Part shown: positions 11,301 through 19,963 of the stretch, piece after piece
Layout: each line of letters starts with the position of its first letter
Numbering within the stretch: the first letter of the stretch is position 1
Assembly (NCBI GenBank): GCA_022316685.1
Contig: JAKJHU010001671.1
Location: forward strand, 1 to 64,000
Length of the DNA stretch: 64,000 nt
Direction: 5' to 3'
Source of the DNA: Progne subis subis
Lineage: Eukaryota > Chordata > Aves > Passeriformes > Hirundinidae
Notes under the pieces: model-generated
Told to the model about the DNA's origin: nothing
Database searches by the model: none
What the model saw: only the letters and a program-made list of their open reading frames with translations
Made by a program: the position numbers and the translations under genes

Positions 11301-12099
11301 TGTAACCTAAAAATGTGTATTCTATTTCATCTGTTGAAAACTGTTTTTTGGGAGAAGTTTTATCCTTCTTACTCCAAGGGGGAGGAAGGAGGATGCCTTC
11401 TGATAATGGCCCAGCCATTAAAACCAGGTGGGGCAGTGTTTCTTATGTCTTTCGCCACCCCTCCATCCTCCAGGGAGACATCTTCTGATAATGAGCCATT
11501 AGGGCCCACCAATGACATGACACATTCCATCATCCCATTGTGAGATGCTCCACACAGTGGGGGAGGAGCCAACTGTTCCCAGCTAGATAAAAACTGGGAC
11601 TGAAAAACACAAGGTATCCAGTTTTTCCACTGGATTCCCGGAGGAAGACTGGACCCATCTCGTCACCACTGGATTTTCTAAAGGACCATCTCTACTCTGC
11701 AGAACCACATCTCTTACTCCTGGAGGACTTATTTAGACTGCTTCCAACACCCTGACCACCAGGGTGCCAGGTCGTATCCCTGACTCTGTCAGGGTTTTTT
11801 CCAGGATTTTTGTTTGCTTGCTTGCTTGTGGTTTTTTTGTTTGTTTTTTGGTTTTTTGGTTTTTTTTTTGTTTTGTTTTGTTTTTGTACTACTACATTTG
11901 TATTTTTCTTTTTTTTTTTCTTTTTTTTTTTTTTTTTTAATATTCCTAGTAAAGAACTGTTACTCCTATTCCCATATCTCTGCCTGAAAGCCCCTAATTG
12001 CAAAATTATAATTATTTGGAGGGAAGGGGGTTTACATTCCCCATTCCAAGGGAGGCTCTAGCTTTCCCTGGCAGACAACTGTCTTTCAAAACCAAGACA
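11301..12099 (+). repeat. LTR L, ERVL-type, related to LTR E
   Basis: It starts TGTAACCTAAAAATGTG and ends CCAAGACA. Blocks such as GATAATGGCCCAGCC, CCATTGTGAGATGCTCC and ACTGGATTCCC match LTR E (30,978-31,544, inverted), while the tail (TAGTAAAGAACTGTTACTCC, TTATAATTATT) matches LTR C. A long T-rich tract lies at about 11,810-11,940; the open frame through it is low complexity. Confidence 0.65.
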
Positions 12100-12428
12100 G
12101 ACGGACACAACACGACACTCCAAGGTTCATGGAGCAACAGTAAACTTTATTGTTCGCAACTCACCTGTATATGTTTTTCAAAAATCTCATGCTCAATCCC
12201 AACTGGCTAATAGCTTGTTACCACCCAGTTTACTGACCAATAGCTGCCTGTGTATGTGCTCACCAAAGATTGGCCAGCACCCATTCCCTGTAGCCAAATC
12301 CCTCCACCCTTCAGTGCCTTCTTCCTTAAAGATGTCTACTCCTTTTCTTTCACAGGTATAGGCTGATCAAGTTAAGGTCATGGTTACTTGTGTCTGCAAG
12401 GCCTTCAGACCAGCTGTTAGCCATCACA
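12100..12428 (-). repeat. LTR M, truncated at its 3' end
   Basis: On the minus strand it begins TGTGATGGCTAACAGC at 12,428, with an AATAAA-type signal near 12,150. It abuts LTR L directly and lacks the expected terminal dinucleotide there. It sits at one end of the hypermutated ERVL pol. Family unknown. Confidence 0.5.
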
Positions 12429-14770
12429 GAGTTTCACTAGGTACCTTTTGCCAAAGCCTTTAGATCAGACTATGGTTCTTGGTTGTGGGGTAGAGCACAT
12501 TCTTCACATTTGGTCTTGTTTTGATTGGGTCAAGGGCTACTGTGTAGGGGATTTTTTGGTTGATTTGGGCAAAGGTTTGTTGTTGTTTAGAGTCTTATTG
12601 AACAGTGGGTGTTTTTTGTGGGTGATTAGGTAGAGAGGGCTCACAATTTGGTTGTATTTAGGAATATGAATTTTTCAAAAGTTTATGGCACTTAAGACAG
12701 CTTGTGGGGTTTTTTGTTGGTTGGTGGAGACATTGCTGTGATCCTACTGATGACATTGGTGGGAATTTGACACTGTCTATTTTGCAATTTCATTTTTAGG
12801 AATTGTATTTTTTGAATAGATCTTTTAACTTCACTCTTTTTGATGGAGAAATTGGTTTTCAGGAGGATTTGGATGATTTTTTTTTTCCTCAATTAAATAT
12901 TTTTGTTGCAGTGTTTTCTCAAAAAATGATGTCATTGATGTATTGCAGATATTTTGGAGTTTTATAATTTTTTGTGCAGTTTGGATTAGTCTATGGCAGA
13001 TGGTAGGACTGTGCTTTTACCTTTGGGGCAATCAGTTTCAGGGATATTGCACGCCTTTTTAACTAATGCCAAACTGAGGCCTGCATTTTGTTGCTAGAGG
13101 AATGGAGAAAAATGCATTGGCAATATTAATAGTGGTGTACTACTTCATTGCTTTGGACTCCAGCTTGTATTGGAGCTCTAATATGTTTGGTACAGTAGCG
13201 TTTAGTGGTGGAGTCACTTTATTCAAGGCACAATAGTCTATACTTAATTTTTTTTTTTTTTTTAGATTTGCGCACAGGCCAAACAGGACTGTTGAAGGGT
13301 GAGTGGGTTTTTTTGACTACTTTCTGTCTTTTTAATTTATGGGTTATTTTGTGGATGGGAATTACAGTATCTCGAGTTGTTTTGTATTGTTTGTGGTGTA
13401 CTGTTGAAGTGGCAATTGGCATTTGCTGTTTTTCCTTCTTCGGAAATCTTATTATGGATGGGTTTTCTGATAGTTCGGACAAGGTGTTTAATTGTTTAAT
13501 ACTTTCTGTCTCCTCAATCACTATTTAAAATGCCTACTTGAGTTCCTTAGGGTCTTTGAAATATTCACTTTGGAGGAAGTTTATGTCCAAAATGTATGGG
13601 GCCTCTGGGCCAGTCACAATGGGATGGTTTTTTCACTCATTTTTAGTTAGGTTCACTTCAGTTTTTATCAAAGCCAAATCTTGTGATTTTCCTGTTACGC
13701 CAGTAATAAAAATAGATTCTGCTTCTACATATCTTGATGGGATTAGTGTGTATTGTGCATTAGTGTTAACTAAGGCTTTACATTTTTGTGGTTTTGATGT
13801 GCCAGGCCAACGAATCTACACAGTCCAAAAGACATGGGGATATATGCTTCTATTTGGTTAGAGGCAGGGCTTCCTTTAGATTGGTTATCTTTTTTTCTTT
13901 GGGCATATGCCCTAGAAGTTCTTTTAAGGGGATTAGACATGTTATCATTATCATATTTGGCAGTTCAGTTAAGGGCAATTGGAGTTGTTTATTTTTTGGT
14001 GGATTTTTTTTTCTGTCTTGCTCTCTTAATTCATGCACTCATTGCATTAGAGCAGTAGTGGGTCTTCCATTTAATCTCTTCATGTTTTTCCTACAGTTAC
14101 TCAGGAAGAACCACAGCTCATTTTGTGGAGTGTATTTTCTTTCTATATGGGGGATGTTTGCATTTGGTATTAGAACTTCTGATTTGTATTGCCAAGATTT
14201 GGAGAAGAGCCCTTTTAATTTTTTCTATCTCATTTTTTAATTTTTGCAGACCTGGTTTCACAGTTGCAGTTTTTGTATGTGTTGGACCATGTACAACATC
14301 TGCATATGCTTGTAGCTTTTTTGTCATATTAAGCATGGTTTCCTCCCTGTCATCTCGTTTCATTATTGTTAAACCAGAAGTGTATTTTTGTAGCCCAAGT
14401 CGTACAAGTTTTCATCACATCACGGATGTACATGGTACTAAGATTGGATTTTTAATTGTTCGGTTATTTGAGAAGAAAATTTTTGCCACTGCTACTATTT
14501 TAAGTGTTGAATTTTTTGGTTTATGGTTTTTTATTGTGTTTCTTGCATATAGAGATCATCTGCACACAGATATTTTTGTTTTTACACTTTCCAAGATTTG
14601 TGCCCAGAGACTGCAAAGGTTAATTCTCTTCATCATTTTTTGGTTGATTATTGGATCATGTGACAAGGATCTTAAATGTTTTGTTTTAGTATAATTTAAA
14701 ATTGTAGCATTTTAAAGGTGGACTAATCAACTAATTATAGATTCATTAGGTCATTGAGTGTAATCTTTTT
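12429..14770 (-). pseudogene. ERVL gag-pro-pol remnant, G-to-A hypermutated
   Basis: Read from 14,770 leftward it matches, in order, the Gag core and C-terminus, the stop/hairpin region (about 13,855-13,880), protease, and RT as far as the connection domain of ERV-II and ERV-I. Compared with ERV-II on the same strand it has very many plus-strand C-to-T (sense G-to-A) changes. For example the block at 12,486-12,500 has lost nearly every C that ERV-II has at about 27,045-27,065. Trp codons have become stops and many Gly codons are altered. The RT box reads YIND (12,931-12,942). RNase H and integrase are missing. Plus-strand open frames here (13,205-14,694) are artefacts of the C loss. Confidence 0.8.
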
Positions 14771-15227
14771 TTTTTAAGTTATGAATATATGAATATGAAT
14801 ATATATATGAATATATAATAAATCCCCAAAACATGCTGCTGGAACTACGATGCAGGGTAGGACAAAGAAACCATAAACCATTCATATCTTGAACAAACTC
14901 CAGTACCTTTGTAAATTACTTATAAACCATTATCACCATACCCAGCAAAATAGCAATCCTAATCCATGCCCCTCTGCTGTAAAAGTTACGTGTGAGGGAC
15001 AATATTGGAGCTATTTTCAGATAAGAAAATAAGCTTAGGGACTAGAAAGGTATTAAAACCTCAAACAAGCCTAGGGACCAGAGAAACATTAACCCAGAGA
15101 GACAGTATAAACTCAAGCAGCATGGCTACTGACTGCTTTATCCCAATATAGAGTAAGTGAAATCAAAATGCAATCAGTACAGAGTTTTTCCACTTTCTCA
15201 AGTGATGTGCTGAGCACCAAAAATATT
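14771..15227 (-). other. Hypermutated ERVL leader with gag 5' deletion
   Basis: On the minus strand this follows LTR D. It holds an altered primer-binding site (about 15,204-15,223) and a leader that matches 49,085-49,515 of ERVL-c (for example the block with CCCCAAAACATGCTGCTGG). The N-terminal part of gag, about 750 bp in ERVL-c, is missing between 14,770 and about 14,815, where an AT-rich (ATATGA)n tract now sits. Confidence 0.6.
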
Positions 15228-15421
15228 TGTCCTGGTTTAGGGCAAATTTAGGGAGGAAACCTCTTAAGGGGTCCCTCTAGAAAGCAAATTCAAATGGCCC
15301 CTCCCCCAACTGGTTCGGGAAAGATTTCCTTAGAGAAAAGTGGAAAAAAACTGTTTATTTAACAAGCAAAGTATTCACAAGCATGAAAAATTAATAATAT
15401 TAAACAATTGAATCTTTCATT
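15228..15421 (-). repeat. LTR D, truncated 5' LTR of the hypermutated ERVL
   Basis: It starts TGTCCTGGTTTAGGG on the plus strand like the LTR D copy at 25,627, and keeps the U5 and R part (GAAAAGTGGAAAAA, TTAATAATAT). Similarity ends at about 15,420, where LTR N begins. Confidence 0.7.
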
Positions 15422-15875
15422 TGTTATAGATGGGTAATGCGATGGTTGGCTCTCACAATTAAGAGATGAATATTATGTGCATGTTAAGACAAGTTTTATA
15501 GATATATAGCTATGTTATTTTGGTATATTCTCCCCCTAGTCCTCTTTCCCTTCTCCTCTGTATTGTTGTCACTGGTCAGGGCATTTAGGGGATGGCAGGC
15601 TTGTTACTAGGGGGGCAGCATGGCAATACCTGACCTCCAACTGAGTTGTAAGAAAGTGATCTCCACCAACTGACAGCAGAGAAGGAGTTGACTGACAAAA
15701 CTTTGAGAGGGGCCAAGGGTATAAAAAGCAGACCATCCATTTTGTAGACGAGTTCATGGCTGCTGGTCACAGAGACTCCCAGTGTTGTAATTTTTCCTTA
15801 TTCAGTCCCTTGTTGTATTTTGTTAAGGTTTAATAAACTTTTAAAACTTTAGAGGTGAGTGTTGTTTCTCACAAA
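15422..15875 (+). repeat. LTR N
   Basis: About 454 bp, TGTTATAGATGGG...GTTTCTCACA. TATAAAAA is at 15,720-15,727 and AATAAA at 15,832-15,837, about 105 bp apart, as in a plus-strand LTR promoter. No matching TSD was found, so it may be the 5' LTR of the element that follows or a truncated solo copy. Confidence 0.6.
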
Positions 15876-16450
15876 TGAGGAATCATCTGGGGGAAAAAAA
15901 GCCCCTCATCTCTGTGACCCTGGGAGATTTTGAGAGGGAGGTGTGCCTCGCCGAGTTTGGAGGTGCGATTGAATTCTCTTTGGGTCACTGGGGTGTTGCG
16001 GTGCACCCCCACACCCAAGTATGTGTTTCCATATTAGGAAAAGAGTTTGTTACACCCCTGTAACTTTTAAGGAAGAAGAACCAGAATCTTCTATGCTCCT
16101 CACACCGTAATTGGCCCAGTGCCAGGACAAAGGCACCTGTTGGATCTTTGAAATGTACCTCAAGACCTGTATCTGTTTCGATTGGGCAGCTTGCAAAAAA
16201 AACCCTCCTTGATTGTTGGATACTTAAGAAAGAGCTCAAAGTCTCTCGGTGCTTTTTGGGGTGTCTTAGCAGGTACAAGGGGCTTCCCTGCACTGTGCAC
16301 TGCTTTTATTCTTTTGTTCTGTGTAGTTTGTTATTTTCTCTTTGATTAAAACCTTTTGTTTTTTCAAAACACACCTGATCAACCATCTTGCTAATTATTC
16401 TTAAGACATTTCTGGGAGGTTGCTGGTCAACCCTCAAAGCTTGATACACC
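15876..16450 (+). repeat. LTR O, probable 5' LTR of gamma-like provirus P
   Basis: It holds a CCAAT-poor U3, an ATTAAA-type polyadenylation signal near 16,344 followed by a T-rich tract, and ends about GCTTGATACA. A site resembling a primer-binding site (TGGGGCTCACGCAG, about 16,457) follows. The left boundary with LTR N is uncertain. Confidence 0.45.
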
Positions 16451-16794
16451 TTTGTGGGGCTCACGCAGAATTGTATTACTGGGGATTAGCAGGTTGACAT
16501 CCCAAAGACAACGAAAGACTGAATAATGAAAAAGATGAGGGGGAAGGTGAGTACCATCCTCATAATTGTTTTGGCCAGATTGTTTGTCTATAATCCAGGT
16601 GTACAAACATCAGCTCCAGGCAAGTAGTACACAGGATCCATTCTGGGAGTCTGTTGGATCTTGGGGACAATAGGGCGGTTGGGCGGGACCTGTTAGCAGA
16701 CACAAGCCGCCAGCAGGGGACGGAATGCAAGATCACCTGGTAACATCAGGTTGAGAGACTGGATTTAAGGATGGGACGCAGAGTAAGAGGAAAG
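16451..16794 (+). other. Gamma-like provirus P leader with splice donor
   Basis: Untranslated leader between LTR O and the ERV-I insertion. AAG|GTGAGT at 16,544-16,552 is a consensus 5' splice donor, as expected upstream of gag in an element that made a spliced RNA. The leader resumes after ERV-I at 23,326. Confidence 0.5.
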
Positions 16795-16799
16795 CAGGA
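16795..16799. repeat. Target-site duplication CAGGA, left copy
   Basis: Five bases directly before the 5' LTR of ERV-I, repeated at 23,321-23,325 after the 3' LTR. A 5-bp duplication fits class III (ERVL). Confidence 0.85.
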
Positions 16800-17462
16800 T
16801 GTTGAGGTTTAAGTTCTCCTGTAGAATTTTTCCCCCCCCATGAGTTGCTAGATTTTTAAGTAGGGGTAGTTAAGCGGTGCTTAACCTGACAAAAGAAGTT
16901 GATCACTTGGTTTTGGGGGAGGGAGGAGGCTTGCGGAGAGCTGAGGTGGGGACACACAGCTCTCAGTCTTCCGGGGAGCACGGATCGGATGACGGCTGGC
17001 TGGAGTCCACGGCTACCGGAGGAGTTTGGTCCTGGGAATTCCACCATCTGTTGGAGTGCCCAGGAATTTGGAGTTTCTTCGCTGTCCTGCTGGATTTTGG
17101 GTCAACCCTGGTACAGCCGCTGCGGCTTCTCCGGCACTGTCCACCTCGCCTGCCGGGGCACCCCCCTGCCTGCTGAGGATAATCCACCGTTTCCAGCCAC
17201 CAGCGCCGGAGCTTTCCACCGTTTGCCCTCGGGGTTCTTTGGTTCTGTTTTACTGTTATTATAATTGCTGTTGTTGTTTGTCTGTCCTGTTATATTTACT
17301 AGTAAAGGACTGTTATTCCTTTTCCCCATAGCTCTGACCGAAAAGTTTTTCTTTTAATCTTCCAAATTATAATAACACGGAGGGAAGGATTTAAATTCCT
17401 CATTTTCCTGGAGAGGCCTGCCTCTCCTTAGCAGACACCTGTCTTTTTTTCAAACCGAGACA
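16800..17462 (+). repeat. ERV-I 5' LTR (LTR C)
   Basis: 663 bp, TGTTGAGG...CCGAGACA. A C-run at 16,832-16,839 and the 3' part TAGTAAAGGACTGTTATTCC are hallmarks of the family. Open frames inside it repeat in the 3' LTR and are not genes. Confidence 0.93.
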
Positions 17463-17467
17463 GAATT

Positions 17468-17487
17468 TGGCGCCCAAATCGTGGGGC
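17468..17487 (+). other. ERV-I primer-binding site
   Basis: TGGCGCCCAAATCGTGGGGC starts 5 bases after the LTR. It resembles a tRNA-Lys(CUU) type site with a short internal insertion, and is followed by CATTGAGAG, as in other ERVL copies here. Confidence 0.65.
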
Positions 17488-17488
17488 A

Positions 17489-19366
17489 TTGAGAGAAAAA
17501 GGAATAACAGTTCTTAAGTGCCTACATTGTTGTGTACTGGGCATCATGTGGTCTGCCTTTGTCTGGTTCGGGTGGCATGTGGGTGTGGCCGTATTTCTCC
17601 CATTTGCAGGCCCTTTTCTAAACATGGGCCCTGTAACTAAGGTTGCTGTGGCTGTCATCCAGTTTGCTATATGGGTTAACGAAGTGAGGAAATCGTGGAT
17701 TTTTAATTTTCTCTGGAAGGCAGGCACATGGATTCAGGGCTACCATACACTGACTATGTGTTTTTGGAGTTACTTTAACAACGGTACATACTGTGAGGAA
17801 ATGACACCAGGGGAAACCTTTTCCCAACCCTTCACCCGGCTCTTTGGGCCTACCCCACCAGTCTTTGAAGGGTTCAAATCTTTGAATGTTAATGACATCA
17901 TACAGTGGCTGGTGTTGCTGGTATGCCTGTTCTGTGTAGCATTTAGAGATAAGGGGAGACTAGACTGGGTAACCACCCTGATACCTCCCCTAGAGAATAA
18001 GGATACTGCCCCACAGCCTGACCCTGCCCCACAGCCCGACCCTGCCCCACAGCCTGCCTCAGGAATAAACCACCCAGACTGGGTGAAGGAGATAGGTGAG
18101 ATGCTGAGGGAGTACCTTTCCCCTGTAGTAGCCTCATTAGCCCCGGCTGCTGGGAAACCCTCCCCCTGCCCCGACAAAGGAGAGTCTGATGGTGCAGCAG
18201 CGGAACCCACATACGTTACAACCGTCCAAGTTCCAGCTGAACCACAGGGGCAGCCACAGCCAGCAGCAGTGGCCCCTGTGGAAACAAAGAAGTACAAGGT
18301 GAAATCAGAGCACCCAGGCAACAAGGATAAGAAAGGAGGGCCCTCACAACCCGCGGGGGACTCAGAGGTTGAGATCATCACCGAGTCCCTGACATATGAA
18401 AGTCTCCGCAATCTGCAAAAAGATCTTGCACGACGGGGACGTGAGGCTTATACAGCCTGGTTAGTTCGGGTCTGGGACCTTATAGGTACAGGCGTGCAGC
18501 TAGATAGTAGTGAGGCAAGGAATTTGGGACCCTTGACCCAGGACTCGGGTGTGAATCAGGTATTCGTAAGGGAGCCAGGGCCCCTTTCCCTTTGGGAGCG
18601 GCTTTTAATGAGTGTAAGGGAGAGGTTTGTCCACAGAGACAGAATGCAGGAGCACCATCACAGAATGCGCTGGAAGACCCTTGAGGAAGGGATCCAACAG
18701 CTGAGAGAAGTGGCAGTATTGGAGGTACTCTTTGGGAGGGGTGGACAGCATGATAATGACCCCGACAAAGTCAGGTGCACAGGGCAAATGCTGTGGAATC
18801 TGGCAACCCTAGGACCATCTCAATACGCCACCTTCATTGCAACAATTAATGCTGATAACAACCGAGAGACAGTGGGTTCTGTAGCCAACAAGCTTAGAAA
18901 TTATGAGAGCATGATCAGTGGCCCAATGCAGGCTCAGGTCTCTGCCGTGGCTAAGGAACTCAGGGAGAAGATGGAGGAGGTGACAGAGGAGATAAGGGAG
19001 GTGAGGGAGGAGATGAGGAGGAACAGTTCCTGTGTGGCACCGGTGCGAGTTACAGGCCCCAGAGTCAGAGCTCAACGGCCCCCAGCTAGAGAGAGAGGGT
19101 ACACCCCACGAGCTGACCTGTGGTTCTTTCTGAGTGACCATGGGGAAGACATGGGAAGGTGGCATGGGAAACCCACTTCTGCCCTGGCAGCACGGGTGCG
19201 TGAGCTCAAGGAGAGAAACACTAACCGAGGGGGTTCCACTAAGATGAAGGTAGCCTCAACATCACATGACCAAGCTGCCAGGTATTATAGAAGTGAGGAT
19301 ATGTCAGATCCCTGTGAAGGAACCTCTACCATGTATGCCCAGGAAGGGAATAATGACCAGTGCTAG
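17489..19366 (+). CDS. gag: ERV-I Gag, 625 residues, with membrane segments
   Basis: Structural polyprotein of the ERVL element, fully open. Residues 9-62 are strongly hydrophobic (two likely membrane spans) and 137-155 form another (QWLVLLVCLFCVAF), unlike the soluble matrix of most retroviruses. A Pro-rich linker at about 174-191 has three PQPDPA-type repeats of 18 bp. The core from about 295 on is conserved with ERV-II and ERVL-c (Trp-rich helices, SLWERLL). A coiled coil lies at about 487-511 (LREKMEEVTEEIREVREEM), and the conserved C-terminal motif with ERGYTPR and DHGEDM lies at 534-555. No zinc knuckle is present. The start is the first ATG after the primer-binding site. It ends in TAG followed by a hairpin and same-frame protease. 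Confidence 0.85.
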   Translation: MREKGITVLKCLHCCVLGIMWSAFVWFGWHVGVAVFLPFAGPFLNMGPVTKVAVAVIQFAIWVNEVRKSWIFNFLWKAGTWIQGYHTLTMCFWSYFNNGTYCEEMTPGETFSQPFTRLFGPTPPVFEGFKSLNVNDIIQWLVLLVCLFCVAFRDKGRLDWVTTLIPPLENKDTAPQPDPAPQPDPAPQPASGINHPDWVKEIGEMLREYLSPVVASLAPAAGKPSPCPDKGESDGAAAEPTYVTTVQVPAEPQGQPQPAAVAPVETKKYKVKSEHPGNKDKKGGPSQPAGDSEVEIITESLTYESLRNLQKDLARRGREAYTAWLVRVWDLIGTGVQLDSSEARNLGPLTQDSGVNQVFVREPGPLSLWERLLMSVRERFVHRDRMQEHHHRMRWKTLEEGIQQLREVAVLEVLFGRGGQHDNDPDKVRCTGQMLWNLATLGPSQYATFIATINADNNRETVGSVANKLRNYESMISGPMQAQVSAVAKELREKMEEVTEEIREVREEMRRNSSCVAPVRVTGPRVRAQRPPARERGYTPRADLWFFLSDHGEDMGRWHGKPTSALAARVRELKERNTNRGGSTKMKVASTSHDQAARYYRSEDMSDPCEGTSTMYAQEGNNDQC

Positions 19367-19400
19367 AGGGGCCCTGCCTCTAGCCAGGGAGAGGCACGGG
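19364..19400 (+). promoter_or_regulatory. Gag stop with adjacent hairpin, possible readthrough signal
   Basis: The TAG stop at 19,364-19,366 is part of AGAGGGGCCCTGCCTCT, which can pair AGAGG with CCTCT; an alternative pairing uses CCTCT with AGAGG further on. Protease follows in the same frame. ERVL-c has the same bases (51,098). ERV-II has AGGGG...CCCCT, a paired A-T to G-C change that keeps the stem. Readthrough rather than frameshift is therefore likely (inference). Confidence 0.6.
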
Positions 19401-19963
19401 AAAACCGGATCTATTGGACGGTGTGGATTTGATGGCCTGGCACATCAGAGCCACAGAAATATGAGGCTTTAGTTGATACTGGTTCGCAGTGTACACTGAT
19501 ACCATCGGAATATGTGGGGACAGAACCTATTTCCATTGCCGGGGTGACAGGGGGATCACAGGAATTGACTCTGTTAGAAGCTGAGGTGAGCCTGACCGGG
19601 AAGGAGTGGCAGAAACATCCAATTGTGACTGGCTCAGGGGCCCTGTGTATTTTGGGCATAGACTTCCTCCGGAATGGTTATTACAAAGACTCTAAAGGAC
19701 TCAGGTGGGCTTTTGGGATAGCTGCTGTGGAGGCAGAGGGCATTAAGAAATTGAATAGCTTGCCTGGACTGTCGGAGAACCCATCTGCAGTAGGACTCCT
19801 AAAGGTAGAAGAGCAACGAGTTCCAGTTGCCACCTCGACGGTGCACCGCCGACAGTACCGGACAAATCGAGATGCCGTGATCCCCATCCACAAGATGATC
19901 CGTGAGCTGGAGAGCCCAGGGGTGGTCAGCAAAACCCACTCACCCTTCAACAGCCCCATCTAG
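19367..19963 (+). pseudogene. pro: ERV-I protease region
   Basis: Aspartic protease in the gag frame. The catalytic box LVDTGS lies near 19,468-19,485, and the typical C-terminal ILGIDFLRNG near 19,650-19,680. The frame is broken by a TGA at about 19,430 (CGA or CAA in related copies) and ends at TAG 19,961-19,963, where ERV-II has a Trp codon. It would release the structural and enzyme domains of the polyprotein. ERV-II keeps the equivalent stretch open after its gag stop, which shows the same-frame layout is real. Confidence 0.75.

Noticed and set aside
11692..12061. Phe- or Lys-rich open frames
   Set aside because: They are created by the T-rich tract of LTR L.
13205..14694. A run of plus-strand open frames that look like a novel membrane-protein cluster
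   Set aside because: They are antisense to the hypermutated ERVL. Loss of C on the plus strand makes them Phe/Leu/Val-rich and removes some stops.
16877..17331. Several open frames of 60-121 codons in the ERV-I LTR
   Set aside because: The same frames recur in the 3' LTR (22,735-23,189) and lie in U3/R/U5. No protein family is recognisable.
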